Below are positions 42,279 through 51,550 of a stretch of 64,000 nt of DNA, one piece after another; the stretch's first letter is position 1, and every line of letters begins with the position of its first letter. Where the stretch lies: assembly GCF_007992095.1 (NCBI RefSeq), contig NZ_BJZP01000014.1, positions 1 through 64,000 of the forward strand. The letters run 5' to 3'. A model generated the notes under the pieces. The model was not told the origin of the DNA, did not search any database, and was given only the letters and a program-made list of their open reading frames with translations. Origin of the DNA: Paenirhizobium naphthalenivorans. GTDB lineage: Bacteria; Pseudomonadota; Alphaproteobacteria; Rhizobiales; Rhizobiaceae. The position numbers were made by a program, and so were the translations under genes.

Positions 42279-45254
42279 ATGATCAGTCGCGGTTCGGAAT
42301 GGCACCGTTGGGAGCCGCATATTCATGCGCCTGGCACCATCCTCAACAACCAGTTCGGTGCGGCCGATCCCTGGGGTGAATATCTCACGTCGCTCGAAGG
42401 GCTGACGCCAACGATCGAAGCGATCGCCGTTACCGACTATTACGTCACCGACACCTACGAGCAATTCCTCAAGCACAAGGCCGCCGGCCGGTTGCCCGGC
42501 GTGAAGCTGCTGTTCCCGAACATCGAGCTGCGGCTCGACGTGGCTGCAAAGTCCGGCTTCGTGAACATCCATCTCTTGGTGAGCCCCGAGGACCCCGATC
42601 ATGTCAACGAGGTCAAGCGCATCCTTAAACGGCTGCAATTCGGCGCCCATAACGATCGCTTCGATTGCACGCGCGAGGAGCTGATCAAGCTCGGCAAGCG
42701 CTCCGACACAACGATCACAGACGATGGGGCAGCGCTCCGGCATGGCGCGACCCAATTCAAGGTCAACTTCGACCAATTGCGCAAAGTCATCCATGAGAGC
42801 GAATGGGCGAAAAAGAACATCCTGATCGCTGTCGCCGGCGGCGCTGGAGACGGCACGTCCGGCCTGCGGCAGGCCGCCGACGCGACGATGCGTCAGGAAA
42901 TCGAAAAGTTCGCGCACATCATCTTTTCGAGCAGCCCGGCGCAGCGTGAGTTCTGGCTCGGCCAACGCGGTGTGACGATCGAGGAACTGCGTTCGCGCTA
43001 CGACGGGTGCAAGCCATGTCTCCATGGTAGTGACTCCCATGACCAGAAGTCCGTGGGCCAGCCCGTCGAGAACCGCTTCTCGTGGATCAAGGGCGCACTC
43101 GAGTTCGATACTCTCCGGCAGGCATGCATCGACCCGGACGGTCGCGCCTATGTCGGCGAACAGCCGCCGCGCTCGGCAATGCCATCTCAGGTCCTCTCGC
43201 ATGTCAGGATCGACGACGCGGATTGGGCAACCACACCGGAAATCCCGCTCAACCCGGGCTTAGTCGCCATCATCGGCCCACGGGGCTCAGGAAAGACCGC
43301 TCTGGCGGACGTCATCGCTGCGGGCTGTGATGCGATCACACCCTCGGGGTGGGACGCGGACGAGAACATCAGCCCTTCCTTCCTGGCGCGTGCGCGCCGG
43401 CTGATCGGGGACGCGACGACAACGCTGACCTGGGGCGGAGGCGCGACGGTCACGCGCGCGCTCGATGGCGCCGACGCCAACGGCCATATGTCGTTTCCAC
43501 GAGCCCGCTATTTGTCCCAGCAATTCGTCGAGGAGCTTTGCTCGGCAAAAGGCGTCTCTGACGGCTTGGTCGAGGAAATCGAGCGCGTGATCTTCGAGTC
43601 CCACTCGCAAGACGATCGCGAATGGGCGCTCGACTTCGCCGAGCTGCGCGACCAGCAGACGTCACGGTTTCAGCAGGCGCGCGAGCGCGAGGCCGAGGCG
43701 ATTTCCGACATCTCGGATCGCATCGCGACCGAGTTCGAAAAAGAGAGCCTCGTCGCCTCGCTGACCACCCAGGTCGGGCAGAAGAACAAGCTTATCGCCG
43801 ACTATACCGCCGATCGGGCGAAGCTCGTCGTCAAGGGCACCGAGGCGCAGGTTGCCCGCCACACCCAACTCAGCGAGGCAGCGCAAAAACTCAGGAACAA
43901 AATACAGAACCTGGGGAATCAACGCCGCACCTTCGTCGCGTTGCAAGACGAGGTCCGCAGCATGCGGGCGACGGGCGCCCCTGAGATGCTCCGCCAGGCA
44001 CAGGCGCGACACACCAATAGCGGCCTCGACGCCAAGCAGTGGGACGACTTCCTGCTGATTTACAAAGGGGACGTCGATAAGAGCCTCACGGCCTACATCA
44101 CCTGGGCCGACGGCGAGGTTGGCAAGCTCAACGGCGTCCCGCCACTGCCTGGCGATCCGAGCGTCCCACTGATCGCCGACACTGCCGACGTCTTGGCGCT
44201 ACCGCTTGCGCCGATCGCCGCAGAGATGACGCGCCTGGAAGCGTTGTTCAGTGCTGACAAGCTGGTGCGCGAGCAATATGCGGCACTGACCGGACGCATT
44301 GCGCAGGAGAACTCCGCCCTTCAAATCTTGACAACCCGCCTTACCGATGCGCAGGGCGCCGCCGCGCGACGGAAGGACCTGCAGACCGAGCGCGATGACA
44401 CCTACGGCCGGGTGTTCGAGGCAATCATCAACGAACAGAATGCCCTGGCCGGCCTTTATGCGCCCCTGATGGCACGTCTTGCGGCATCCTCGGGCACGCT
44501 GAAGAAGCTCAGCTTCTCTGTCCGCAGGATCGCCGATGTCCAGGCTTGGGGCGCCGTCGCGGAGGAAGAACTTCTCGACCGACGCAAGACCGGCCCCTTC
44601 TATGGGCGCGGCTCGCTCATCGCCGCGGCCACGGAAGCGCTCAAGCCCGCATGGGAGACCGGAACGGCGGCCGAGGTGCAGGCGGCAATGACCGCCTTCA
44701 TGGCGAAATATTTGCGGGACCTGCTGTCGCATGCGCCTTACGCGCCGACGCAGCAGGCCGAATTCCGGACTTGGTCGAAGCAGTTCGCTCACTGGCTTTT
44801 CAGCACCGACCACATCACCGTTCGGTACGAGATTTCCTATGACGGGGTCGACATCCGCAAGCTCTCGCCCGGCACGCGAGGCATTGTGCTTCTATTGCTC
44901 TATCTGGCGCTCGACGACTCCGACGATCGGCCGCTGATCATCGACCAGCCTGAAGAGAATCTCGATCCCAAGTCCGTCTTCGACGAGCTTGTCGCGCTCT
45001 TCATCGCCGCGAAGGCGAAGCGCCAGGTGATCATGGTCACGCACAACGCCAACCTCGTCATCAATACCGACGCCGATCAGATCATCGTCGCCGAAGCAGG
45101 ACCGCATCCCTCGGGCGGTCTGCCGCCGATCAGCTATGCGGCGGGCGGGCTGGAGAACGCGGCGATCCGCAAGGCGGTTTGCGACATCCTCGAAGGTGGC
45201 GAAGCTGCTTTTCGCGAGCGCGCTCGGCGTCTTCGTGTCCGCCTCGACCGATAG
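42279..45254 (+). CDS. PHP-domain AAA-like ATPase, TrlF family
   Basis: A 991-residue protein. The N-terminal PHP phosphoesterase has metal motifs HIH (EWHRWEPHIHAPGT), VTDYYVTD, NIELRLDV and HGSDSHDQ. Then an ABC/SMC-type ATPase: Walker A IIGPRGSGKTALA near 330, a Q-loop-like RYLSQQF, a coiled-coil region about 440-750, the signature LSPGTRGIVLLLLYLAL and Walker B RPLIIDQPEENLDPK. Such PHP-SMC proteins occur in defence islands and may act on nucleic acids. ATG 42279 is chosen because the PHP motif follows at once; the frame is open upstream to 42120. First gene of a four-gene operon. Confidence 0.85.
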   Translation: MISRGSEWHRWEPHIHAPGTILNNQFGAADPWGEYLTSLEGLTPTIEAIAVTDYYVTDTYEQFLKHKAAGRLPGVKLLFPNIELRLDVAAKSGFVNIHLLVSPEDPDHVNEVKRILKRLQFGAHNDRFDCTREELIKLGKRSDTTITDDGAALRHGATQFKVNFDQLRKVIHESEWAKKNILIAVAGGAGDGTSGLRQAADATMRQEIEKFAHIIFSSSPAQREFWLGQRGVTIEELRSRYDGCKPCLHGSDSHDQKSVGQPVENRFSWIKGALEFDTLRQACIDPDGRAYVGEQPPRSAMPSQVLSHVRIDDADWATTPEIPLNPGLVAIIGPRGSGKTALADVIAAGCDAITPSGWDADENISPSFLARARRLIGDATTTLTWGGGATVTRALDGADANGHMSFPRARYLSQQFVEELCSAKGVSDGLVEEIERVIFESHSQDDREWALDFAELRDQQTSRFQQAREREAEAISDISDRIATEFEKESLVASLTTQVGQKNKLIADYTADRAKLVVKGTEAQVARHTQLSEAAQKLRNKIQNLGNQRRTFVALQDEVRSMRATGAPEMLRQAQARHTNSGLDAKQWDDFLLIYKGDVDKSLTAYITWADGEVGKLNGVPPLPGDPSVPLIADTADVLALPLAPIAAEMTRLEALFSADKLVREQYAALTGRIAQENSALQILTTRLTDAQGAAARRKDLQTERDDTYGRVFEAIINEQNALAGLYAPLMARLAASSGTLKKLSFSVRRIADVQAWGAVAEEELLDRRKTGPFYGRGSLIAAATEALKPAWETGTAAEVQAAMTAFMAKYLRDLLSHAPYAPTQQAEFRTWSKQFAHWLFSTDHITVRYEISYDGVDIRKLSPGTRGIVLLLLYLALDDSDDRPLIIDQPEENLDPKSVFDELVALFIAAKAKRQVIMVTHNANLVINTDADQIIVAEAGPHPSGGLPPISYAAGGLENAAIRKAVCDILEGGEAAFRERARRLRVRLDR

Positions 45255-45263
45255 GACAGCGAG

Positions 45264-45950
45264 ATGGCTATACGCGACATTGCCGTCTCCGATCCCGGAC
45301 CGATTTTCGGCTCGCTGGCGGAGCGCGGCTGGTCGCGTCACAGGAGCGAGGGCGCAGACTTCGATTCGATCGTCTGCGAGTTGGGCCGGCTCGGTGATCG
45401 GCTCGGCTCGCGCGTTCCGGGCCGTGCAGGCTCGCTCGAAGAGGTCGTCCAGCCGCGTGCAGCCGATGATGCACATCCTCGATCCTTGAGCGCGCGCTAC
45501 GGCCTGGGCGCCTTGCCGTTCCATACGGAACTCAGCCATCGCACCAGACCCTGCCGTTATCTCCTTCTCGGGTGTATCGATCGCGGATCGCCGGCTGCAG
45601 CGACAATGCTCCTCGACTGGCGAACGCTCGGCTTTTCGCGCGAGGACCTTGACCTTCTCGAAAACGCTCCGGTCCTCGTCCGCACGGGTCGGCGCTCCTT
45701 CTACGCGACGATCCTGTCGCCGGGCGGAGCCTTCTTGCGCTACGATCCCGGCTGTCTTGAAGCCTTGGACGAGCGCGGCAAGCAAGCCCTGAAGCTTGTC
45801 GGAGACCGGGTCGCCAGCGCCCCTGCGGAGGCGCATCATTGGCGCCAGGGCGACATCCTCATCATTGACAACTGGCGCGTCCTGCACGGGCGCAGCCCGT
45901 CGGACCGAGGGTCCGGCCGACGCCTAGCGAGGATTCTCATCGATGCCTGA
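45264..45950 (+). CDS. TauD/clavaminate-synthase-like 2-oxoglutarate oxygenase
   Basis: A 228-residue protein. An HxE metal pair (PFHTELSHRTRPCRYLLLGC) and the distal His-Arg segment (DILIIDNWRVLHGRSPSD, then RRLARILIDA) fit the Fe(II)/2OG fold. HxE rather than HxD is typical of the clavaminate-synthase/amino-acid hydroxylase branch. At 228 residues it is shorter than usual (about 300-350). It starts 9 bp after the PHP-ATPase and overlaps the next gene by 8 nt. What it hydroxylates is unknown. An oxygenase in a defence-type operon is unusual. Confidence 0.7.
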   Translation: MAIRDIAVSDPGPIFGSLAERGWSRHRSEGADFDSIVCELGRLGDRLGSRVPGRAGSLEEVVQPRAADDAHPRSLSARYGLGALPFHTELSHRTRPCRYLLLGCIDRGSPAAATMLLDWRTLGFSREDLDLLENAPVLVRTGRRSFYATILSPGGAFLRYDPGCLEALDERGKQALKLVGDRVASAPAEAHHWRQGDILIIDNWRVLHGRSPSDRGSGRRLARILIDA

Positions 45951-46881
45951 AGACGTCTTCATCGCAATCAACGGCGACGCGCTTCATGCGAAGTCGAAGG
46001 TCTACATCGGCCGTGCCCTCGCGCGGAAAGGCGCCAGCGATCTCGACGAGTATCAGCTCTGGGCCTCGCTCGCGCTCGAGCTGCTCGGCAAGGCAGCGCT
46101 CGCCCGGAAGCATCCGAGCCTCGTGGTCGATCCGACCCACTGGCAGTCGATGTTCGTCGCCGCCGGCATCAACGTCACCACCGACGTCAAGACGATCGCC
46201 GCCAAGACCTTGTTCGAGCGCCTCGCACATCTCGTCCCTCGCTTCGACAAGACGGTCCAAAAGTTCTGCCAGGACATCGCCGAACGTCGGAACGCCGAGC
46301 TCCACTCGGCCGACCTTCCATTCCGGACCATGCGTCTTGACGCCTGGGAGGCGCGCTATTGGCATGCATGCGATACGATCCTGCACCAGATGGGATCGTC
46401 CCTGGAGCAGTGGCTTGGCGCAGCGGACGCAAAGGCGCCCCGTCAATTGCTCGACGAAGCCGCCAAGGCCCTCGAAGCGGCGGTCAAACTTCGCGTCGAA
46501 GCCGCCAGGGAGCAGTTCGAGGCGTTGAAAAGAGCCGAACGAGAGCGCCTCGCAGCCGAAGCCGAATTGCGCGAGCCACAACATCAGGCAGGAATTTTCA
46601 AGGGTCGCTACGACGAGATCTGGGTGGAGAGCTGCCCCGCCTGCAAATGCCGCGCTTTCATGACCGGCGAGCAGTCCGGTGAGGACATCAGCGAGGAGCG
46701 CGACGAGCACGCCATCTGGGAAATCGTCGACCGCGAGTTTCTCGGCGAAGAGTTCCGCTGCCCAACGTGCGACCTGACGCTGATGGGAAGCGATGAAATC
46801 GATGCCTCCGGCCTCAGCTACGTCCATGAGGACCAGCAGGAGCGCGAAATGGAATACGAGCCAGACTACGGCAACGACTAG
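45943..46881 (+). CDS. HEPN-like protein with C-terminal zinc-binding motif
   Basis: A 312-residue protein. The helical N-terminal part holds an R-x4-H motif (AERRNAELHSADLPFRTM, about residue 112), the signature of HEPN RNases. A coiled coil follows (KRAERERLAAEAELREPQHQ). The C-terminus has CPACKC and, later, CPTC, which would bind zinc. HEPN proteins commonly act as toxin RNases in defence systems. It overlaps the oxygenase gene by 8 nt. No family name can be given. Confidence 0.7.
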   Translation: MPEDVFIAINGDALHAKSKVYIGRALARKGASDLDEYQLWASLALELLGKAALARKHPSLVVDPTHWQSMFVAAGINVTTDVKTIAAKTLFERLAHLVPRFDKTVQKFCQDIAERRNAELHSADLPFRTMRLDAWEARYWHACDTILHQMGSSLEQWLGAADAKAPRQLLDEAAKALEAAVKLRVEAAREQFEALKRAERERLAAEAELREPQHQAGIFKGRYDEIWVESCPACKCRAFMTGEQSGEDISEERDEHAIWEIVDREFLGEEFRCPTCDLTLMGSDEIDASGLSYVHEDQQEREMEYEPDYGND

Positions 46882-46925
46882 AACCGGGACATCCCGAACG
46901 GCGCAGACAAAGTAGGGGCACGAAA

Positions 46926-48110
46926 TTGGCGAGACGACCAGGGAATACGCTTGAAAAGTGGGAGGTCGCGATCGTGAAAGCGATGTTATCCCGCAAATAC
47001 GTGCCCCAGGATATCCAGGCATATTTCTCCCGGCCTACCCGTTCGATCAACAATGCGCGCATCTCCGAGATAAAGGATGGCACGAAGCACAAGGCCATTA
47101 AGGCCGCGTCCGACGATGAGCTGGATACCTTCCTCGACAGTTGGCCAAATATTGATCCCGCTACCGGCCTTCATCTCCAAGGCGACGAGCTGCTGGTCAA
47201 AGCGCGTGAAGCCATGATTGCGGCCGTTCACACATTCAATAGCGCTGGCCTCCACTTCAGGGCCGAACTCTTCATCGTCACCGCGATCATCGCGTGGACC
47301 TACCTGCTGCATGCCTATTACAAGCGCGAGGGCATCGACTACCGCCACAAGAAAGCCGGCGTAGTTGAGCGCACGCCATCCGGAGCCGAGAGATATTGGG
47401 AACTGAGCCAGTGCATCACCACCGGCGCCTGTCCCCTCCAGAGCGGCGTTGTCAACAATCTCAAGTTCCTGATCGAGATCAGGAACGAGATCGAGCATCG
47501 ATCCACCAACAGGATCGATGATGCCCTCAGCGCTAAGCTTCAGGCCTGCTGCATCAACTTCAACGACGCCATCAAGGACCTCTTCGGACGCGAATTCGCC
47601 CTGGAGAAGCGGCTTCCGATCGCGTTGCAATTCGTGACGTTCGACGGTGTCCAACGGCAAAGCCTGATCGCGACCGACCTGCCGACGCATATCGCGACGG
47701 TGATGGACAACTTCCACGCGGCCCTCTCAGAGGAGGAGCAGAAAGATCCGAAATTCCGCTTCCGCGTCGCCTTCGTTCCCAAGATCGCGAGCAAACCCAG
47801 CAAGGCGGATCTCGCGGTCGAATTCATCAAGCCCGGCTCACCGGAAGCAGAGGCCGTCGAGCGCGTTCTGTTGAAGGAGGTCGAGCGTCCGAAATTCCTA
47901 CCCGGTGAAATCGTCGCGAAGGCGCAGGCGGCGGGATACGCCGGATTCAATATGTACGATCACACGAAGCTCACCCAGCAGCTCGACGCGCGCAACCCCG
48001 GCAAGGGCTATGGCGTGAAGGTCGCGAACACCTGGTACTGGTACGAAAACTGGCTGGAAAAGGTGCTTGAGAAACTCAACGAAGGCTGGACCCGGCCGCC
48101 CAAGACGTGA
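46926..48110 (+). CDS. DUF3644 domain protein (HEPN-like)
   Basis: A 394-residue protein. The N-terminus (KWEVAIVKAMLSRKYVPQDI, ISEIKDGTKHKAIKA) is an HTH-like region. The middle contains the DUF3644 core (FIVTAIIAWTYLLHAYYKRE then LKFLIEIRNEIEHRSTNRID) with a classical R-x4-H HEPN motif (RNEIEH, near 188). The C-terminus resembles a winged helix ending in NTWYWYENWLEKVLEKLN. It starts 44 bp after the previous gene and ends the operon. DUF3644 proteins are frequently found near restriction and other defence genes. Confidence 0.78.
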   Translation: MARRPGNTLEKWEVAIVKAMLSRKYVPQDIQAYFSRPTRSINNARISEIKDGTKHKAIKAASDDELDTFLDSWPNIDPATGLHLQGDELLVKAREAMIAAVHTFNSAGLHFRAELFIVTAIIAWTYLLHAYYKREGIDYRHKKAGVVERTPSGAERYWELSQCITTGACPLQSGVVNNLKFLIEIRNEIEHRSTNRIDDALSAKLQACCINFNDAIKDLFGREFALEKRLPIALQFVTFDGVQRQSLIATDLPTHIATVMDNFHAALSEEEQKDPKFRFRVAFVPKIASKPSKADLAVEFIKPGSPEAEAVERVLLKEVERPKFLPGEIVAKAQAAGYAGFNMYDHTKLTQQLDARNPGKGYGVKVANTWYWYENWLEKVLEKLNEGWTRPPKT

Positions 48111-48125
48111 GATCGAGCGCCGATT

Positions 48126-48818
48126 TCAGTCGTGCCAATGCACGGCGCGCAGAAACTCCTCGCTGGTGAGATGACATAGCGCAAAATGTCCTCGCTTGAG
48201 CTGCCCGCCCAGGCGCTGCGAAACTTCGTTGCTGGCGAGGTAGAATATATGGCCAGACCAATCGAAGAAGACGTGAGCCTTCGCGCGTTTCCACTTTTCA
48301 ATGAACTGCTGGCTGCGGCCGACCCAGCGCATCACCGCGAACTTCTTGCCGTCTAGCACATGCGTCCTGGATTGGAAGTCCATCGACATGCCGAAATTGT
48401 GGGCCAGGAACGAAGTCTCGCTATGAATGTGGATAAGCCAGAACATGCGATGCGCCTGGCGATAGAACGCCTCGCGCGCGTTACGCTCGTCCTCGGAGAT
48501 TGATGAGTGCTGCAATTCCAACACCGTCGCGCGGTTCGTGCCCATCCCGCATAGGACGTCCGCCCGATGACGCTCGCCGGTCGCCGAATCGACCAAGCCG
48601 ATTTCGCGGCAGGCGATATCGAACTTCTCTTTCCACCCAAGGTGCCAGGCGCCTTCAGGCTCGCTCCAGGGATCACAGTCGCCGGCCTTATGCCGCCAGT
48701 GTCGAACGTTTTCGACCGGGATAACTGCTGTCAGTGATCCACCGCAATCGCGACACGTTGTGTGCTCGCCCTTAAAAGCTGGCGGACGTTTAACTCCATC
48801 AATCCAAGCGTACAGCAC
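48126..48818 (-). CDS. CoiA-like nuclease-fold protein
   Basis: A 230-residue protein. A zinc-like CRDCGGS and H-W-R-H cluster (VRHWRHKAGDCDPW) comes first; then the nuclease region EGAWHLGWKEKFD, HRADVLCGMGTNRATVLELQ, HSSISEDERNAREAFYRQAH. The D...ELQH pattern is the PD-(D/E)XK-like core of CoiA. GTG 48818 with GGGGAG upstream is preferred; a TTG at 48857 would add 13 residues. It is convergent with the DUF3644 gene. CoiA was named for competence in Gram-positives; this relative may be a plasmid or defence nuclease. Confidence 0.75.
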   Translation of the reverse strand: MLYAWIDGVKRPPAFKGEHTTCRDCGGSLTAVIPVENVRHWRHKAGDCDPWSEPEGAWHLGWKEKFDIACREIGLVDSATGERHRADVLCGMGTNRATVLELQHSSISEDERNAREAFYRQAHRMFWLIHIHSETSFLAHNFGMSMDFQSRTHVLDGKKFAVMRWVGRSQQFIEKWKRAKAHVFFDWSGHIFYLASNEVSQRLGGQLKRGHFALCHLTSEEFLRAVHWHD

Positions 48819-48877
48819 CCTAAGTTCTCCCCGCCGACCTCCATGTTTTGTCAGCAAAAAAGCTAAACCTCGCAGCT

Positions 48878-49468
48878 TTACCCAATCTGTTCAACCATGA
48901 GCGTACCTGCCGGCAGCGGACGGATCAGCGATTGCGCCGGCACAGACGGATCGAGCCAGTCGGCCCAGGCATCGCGTTCGAGGATGACGATCTGCCGATC
49001 ATGGTATGGCGCGATGTCGGGCCCGGGCTCCATGGTCAGCAGGGTGAAGGCCTCGCCCACATCTTCCGTCTCGCGCCAGATGCCGGCGATGCAGAAGATT
49101 GGCTCGTGGCGCTTGGTGAACAGCCACTTGTCCTTCCGCTTCTTTCCCTTCTCGGCGGGATCGGTGAACTCGTAGAAGCCGTCGGCGACGATCAGGCAGC
49201 GGTTGGAGGAAAATTCGCGGCCCTCCGACCGGAAATTGTAGACCGGGCGCTTGTTCTTACCCGGCCAGCTCCACCGCCGCTGCACCAGGTCGCCTTCGCC
49301 GCGCACGCCATCGACCGTGCGGATGATCGGCGCGGCATCGGTGATTTTGATGTCGTCGCGCGCCTCGATGTTCGGGGCGCCTTCGCCAAAACGGATCTTG
49401 ATCTTCAGATCGGCGAATTCCTCCCCGATCGAAGCGACATCCACCTTCAGTCGATAGTCATTGCACAT
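48878..49468 (-). CDS. SOS-response-associated peptidase (SRAP/YedK family)
   Basis: A 196-residue SRAP protein. It begins MCNDYRL, putting the catalytic and DNA-crosslinking Cys at position 2, as required. Other motifs are the Asn of RPVYNFRSEGREFSSNRCL, the Glu in IVADGFYEF and the His in PGPDIAPYHDRQIVIL. SRAP proteins form a DNA-protein crosslink at abasic sites in single-stranded DNA, shielding them. ATG 49468 is chosen since Cys2 must follow the start; the frame is open upstream. It may belong to the same SOS repair set as the ruined dinB and dnaE2. Confidence 0.92.
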   Translation of the reverse strand: MCNDYRLKVDVASIGEEFADLKIKIRFGEGAPNIEARDDIKITDAAPIIRTVDGVRGEGDLVQRRWSWPGKNKRPVYNFRSEGREFSSNRCLIVADGFYEFTDPAEKGKKRKDKWLFTKRHEPIFCIAGIWRETEDVGEAFTLLTMEPGPDIAPYHDRQIVILERDAWADWLDPSVPAQSLIRPLPAGTLMVEQIG

Positions 49469-50041
49469 CGGTCCTCCGTCTCGATCGCCTTTGCCTCGCG
49501 GCCAAGTTCTATTTTGTGTTCGAAGATGATGAGCGTCAGATTTCGATTCCGACGCATCGATCGACGATCGCCGTCCCAACATAAAGCGCGACGCCGGCGT
49601 TGTTGAGATGGTGGAGCTGCGCTGGCGCCTTCAACCTCGCGAACTCGGCGGCCCCCTTTCACCGTCGAGCGTGCCGAGGTCGACCTTCCCATCCTATTAT
49701 TGACTCGCGTCGGCCTCCGAATTCCGCCGTCGCAGCCATGGCAAGCATTTCAACTTCTCGCTTCTCAGAGGGCGACTGGTCCTGGTTTGCGGGCAAGATG
49801 AAAACCACGGATTTCCGGTAACGGCTGATCGGACGAAAGGGCTCCAAGGGAGCAGTCCAATTCCCGCTCTCTGGTGATGGCTTCCTGGTCCGGCCCCGGA
49901 TCTTCCACGATCAACCCGCAGGGGGTCCGCTACGCAAGCGTGCGGCCGCTACGGCTTCGCCTTCGCGGTGATCTCGACCGGGGCCGGACACTGACGGAGC
50001 CATCGAGCGGGATTGGCCCGCTCCGAAGATGGAGCCCTCAG
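49469..50041. other. Gap without a convincing gene
   Basis: About 570 bases between the SRAP gene and a 60-residue gene. Short frames on both strands have no good start or recognisable domain. I see no clear tRNA, terminator or repeat. It marks the border between the defence region and the conserved plasmid gene block. Confidence 0.4.
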
Positions 50042-50224
50042 ATGTCGACCGATCTTTCCCTCGCACGAACCCACGCTTTCCACCTTGCCCGCACCCTCAT
50101 GGTCCCCGTCACGCTCTTCCGTTCCGGCGACGAATTCGGAGTTCTGCCGAGCGACGAGATCGAAGACGGCGAGGTCGAGACCATCACCGAATTCGATCCC
50201 TTCGAGTACGGGCCGGCTCATTGA
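50042..50224 (+). CDS. Small conserved plasmid protein (60 residues)
   Basis: A 60-residue acidic protein: MSTDLSLARTHAFHLARTLM then a short strand-rich middle and an acidic end (DEIEDGEVETITEFDPFEYG). ATG 50042 follows GGAG at 50031-50034. Its stop codon sits in the stem of an intrinsic terminator, so it is transcribed alone. Similar short acidic proteins are common on rhizobial plasmids in this gene block. Function unknown. Confidence 0.65.
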   Translation: MSTDLSLARTHAFHLARTLMVPVTLFRSGDEFGVLPSDEIEDGEVETITEFDPFEYGPAH

Positions 50225-50235
50225 GCCGGCTTTTT
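50212..50235 (+). terminator. Intrinsic terminator after the 60-residue gene
   Basis: GCCGGCTCA, one base, TGAGCCGGC, then TTTTT: a perfect 9-bp GC-rich stem with a T run. The stop codon of the upstream gene is inside the second arm. Confidence 0.85.
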
Positions 50236-50310
50236 GCCTCCGGAGGTGCCACTGGCGAGCGGCAGACGGCAAGGGAAGCGGCGCCGCGGCTGGCCGCAAG
50301 CGGCCGTTGC

Positions 50311-50332
50311 CAAGGTGCAAATTGGCACCTTG
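50311..50332. other. 22-bp near-perfect palindrome
   Basis: CAAGGTGCAAATTG followed by GCACCTTG; only one mirrored base pair breaks the symmetry. It lies in the 217-bp leader of the TOPRIM gene. It could be an operator, a ParB-type site or an RNA hairpin. Confidence 0.5.
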
Positions 50333-50441
50333 CGAGCCGCGCCCTTGCCGTCTTCGCTCTTCGTGGCGTCCGGAAGCCGCCCCGCAAGGTGCGGGCAGAA
50401 GGAAGACAAAGGAAGGGCGGCCGCAAAAAGCGCCGGAAAGT

Positions 50442-51404
50442 ATGATGGAGAAGAAAGAAGTAGAGGAGCTCAAAAGCCGCGTTTTCTGCGCGGCCGTCCT
50501 GGAAAAGGCCGGATACACAGTCGACCTGAAAGAGAGCACCCGGCGGGCCGTGAAATATCGGCGCGGCGACGACATCGTCATCGTGATCCATGACGGCAAG
50601 GGCTGGTTCGATCCGCTGTCGGACGCCAAGGGTGACGTGTTCTCGCTCATCCGGAACCTTCACGGCTTCGATTTCACAGAGGCGCTCGCGTGCGCGGCCG
50701 AACTTGTCGGCTTCACCCCCGTCGAGCCGGCCTGGACACGACCCGCACGCGATCGGGAACGAGACACATCACTGGCGGAACGCTGGCAGATCCGACGCAA
50801 GCCGTGGCGGGGTTCGGCGACCTGGCGCTATCTTGCCGGCGAGCGATGTCTCCCTGAGAGCGTCCTGCAGGCGGCGATCCGACAAGACCGCTTGCGCGAA
50901 GGGCCATATGGCAGCATGTGGGCGGCCCATGTCGACGACGACGGCGCCGTCACCGGCTGGGAAGAGAGAGGTCCCGACTGGCGCGGTTTTTCGACGGGGG
51001 GCGCGAAGGCGCTCTTTCGTCTTGGTACGCCCGACGCTGTGCGGCTCTGCGTCACCGAAGCGGCAATCGACGCCATGAGCCTCGCCTCCTTCGAAGGCCT
51101 GCGGGAGGGCAGCCTCTATCTCAGCACCGGTGGAGGGTGGTCGCCGTCGACCGAGACCGCGGTGCGGGTACTCGCCGCGCGCGCCGATGCCCAGCTTGTG
51201 GCCGCGACCGACGACAATCCGCAAGGGGAGGCTTTTGCCGATCGGCTGCGCGAGATCGCCCAGGTCGTCGGCTGCGACTGGGTACGGCTCAAGCCGCCTG
51301 CCGAGGACTGGAATGACGCATGGAGGGCAAAGGGGGTGGAGGAAAGGAAAAGGAGGGAAGGGAGAAGCGGCCTGCCGCATGCTCGCCGGCCGCGTCAAGG
51401 GTAA
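50442..51404 (+). CDS. DUF3991/TOPRIM domain protein
   Basis: A 320-residue protein. The N-terminal DUF3991-like part (AVKYRRGDDIVIVIHDGKGW, FDPLSDAKGDVFSLIRNLHG) resembles the CHC2/DUF3991 start of plasmid primase-like proteins. The TOPRIM part has the acidic strands LCVTEAAIDAMSLASFEG and AQLVAATDDNPQGEAFADRL, giving the E...DxD metal pattern. TOPRIM proteins handle DNA strand or primer chemistry. Such genes lie in the accessory transfer block of rhizobial plasmids. Start ATG 50442 or 50445. Confidence 0.82.
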   Translation: MMEKKEVEELKSRVFCAAVLEKAGYTVDLKESTRRAVKYRRGDDIVIVIHDGKGWFDPLSDAKGDVFSLIRNLHGFDFTEALACAAELVGFTPVEPAWTRPARDRERDTSLAERWQIRRKPWRGSATWRYLAGERCLPESVLQAAIRQDRLREGPYGSMWAAHVDDDGAVTGWEERGPDWRGFSTGGAKALFRLGTPDAVRLCVTEAAIDAMSLASFEGLREGSLYLSTGGGWSPSTETAVRVLAARADAQLVAATDDNPQGEAFADRLREIAQVVGCDWVRLKPPAEDWNDAWRAKGVEERKRREGRSGLPHARRPRQG

Positions 51405-51550
51405 CGCTTCGCCCGGCTCAAGCCGGCCCTTGACCCGGCCGAACGGAGATGCGGCCGCGGAGGAGGGGTCAGGAAGGGCTGAAGAGAAGATGGCGACATC
51501 GAGAGGATGAGCCGCGCTCCAGCCCGACGGGCGTGACAAGGAGCTCACCC

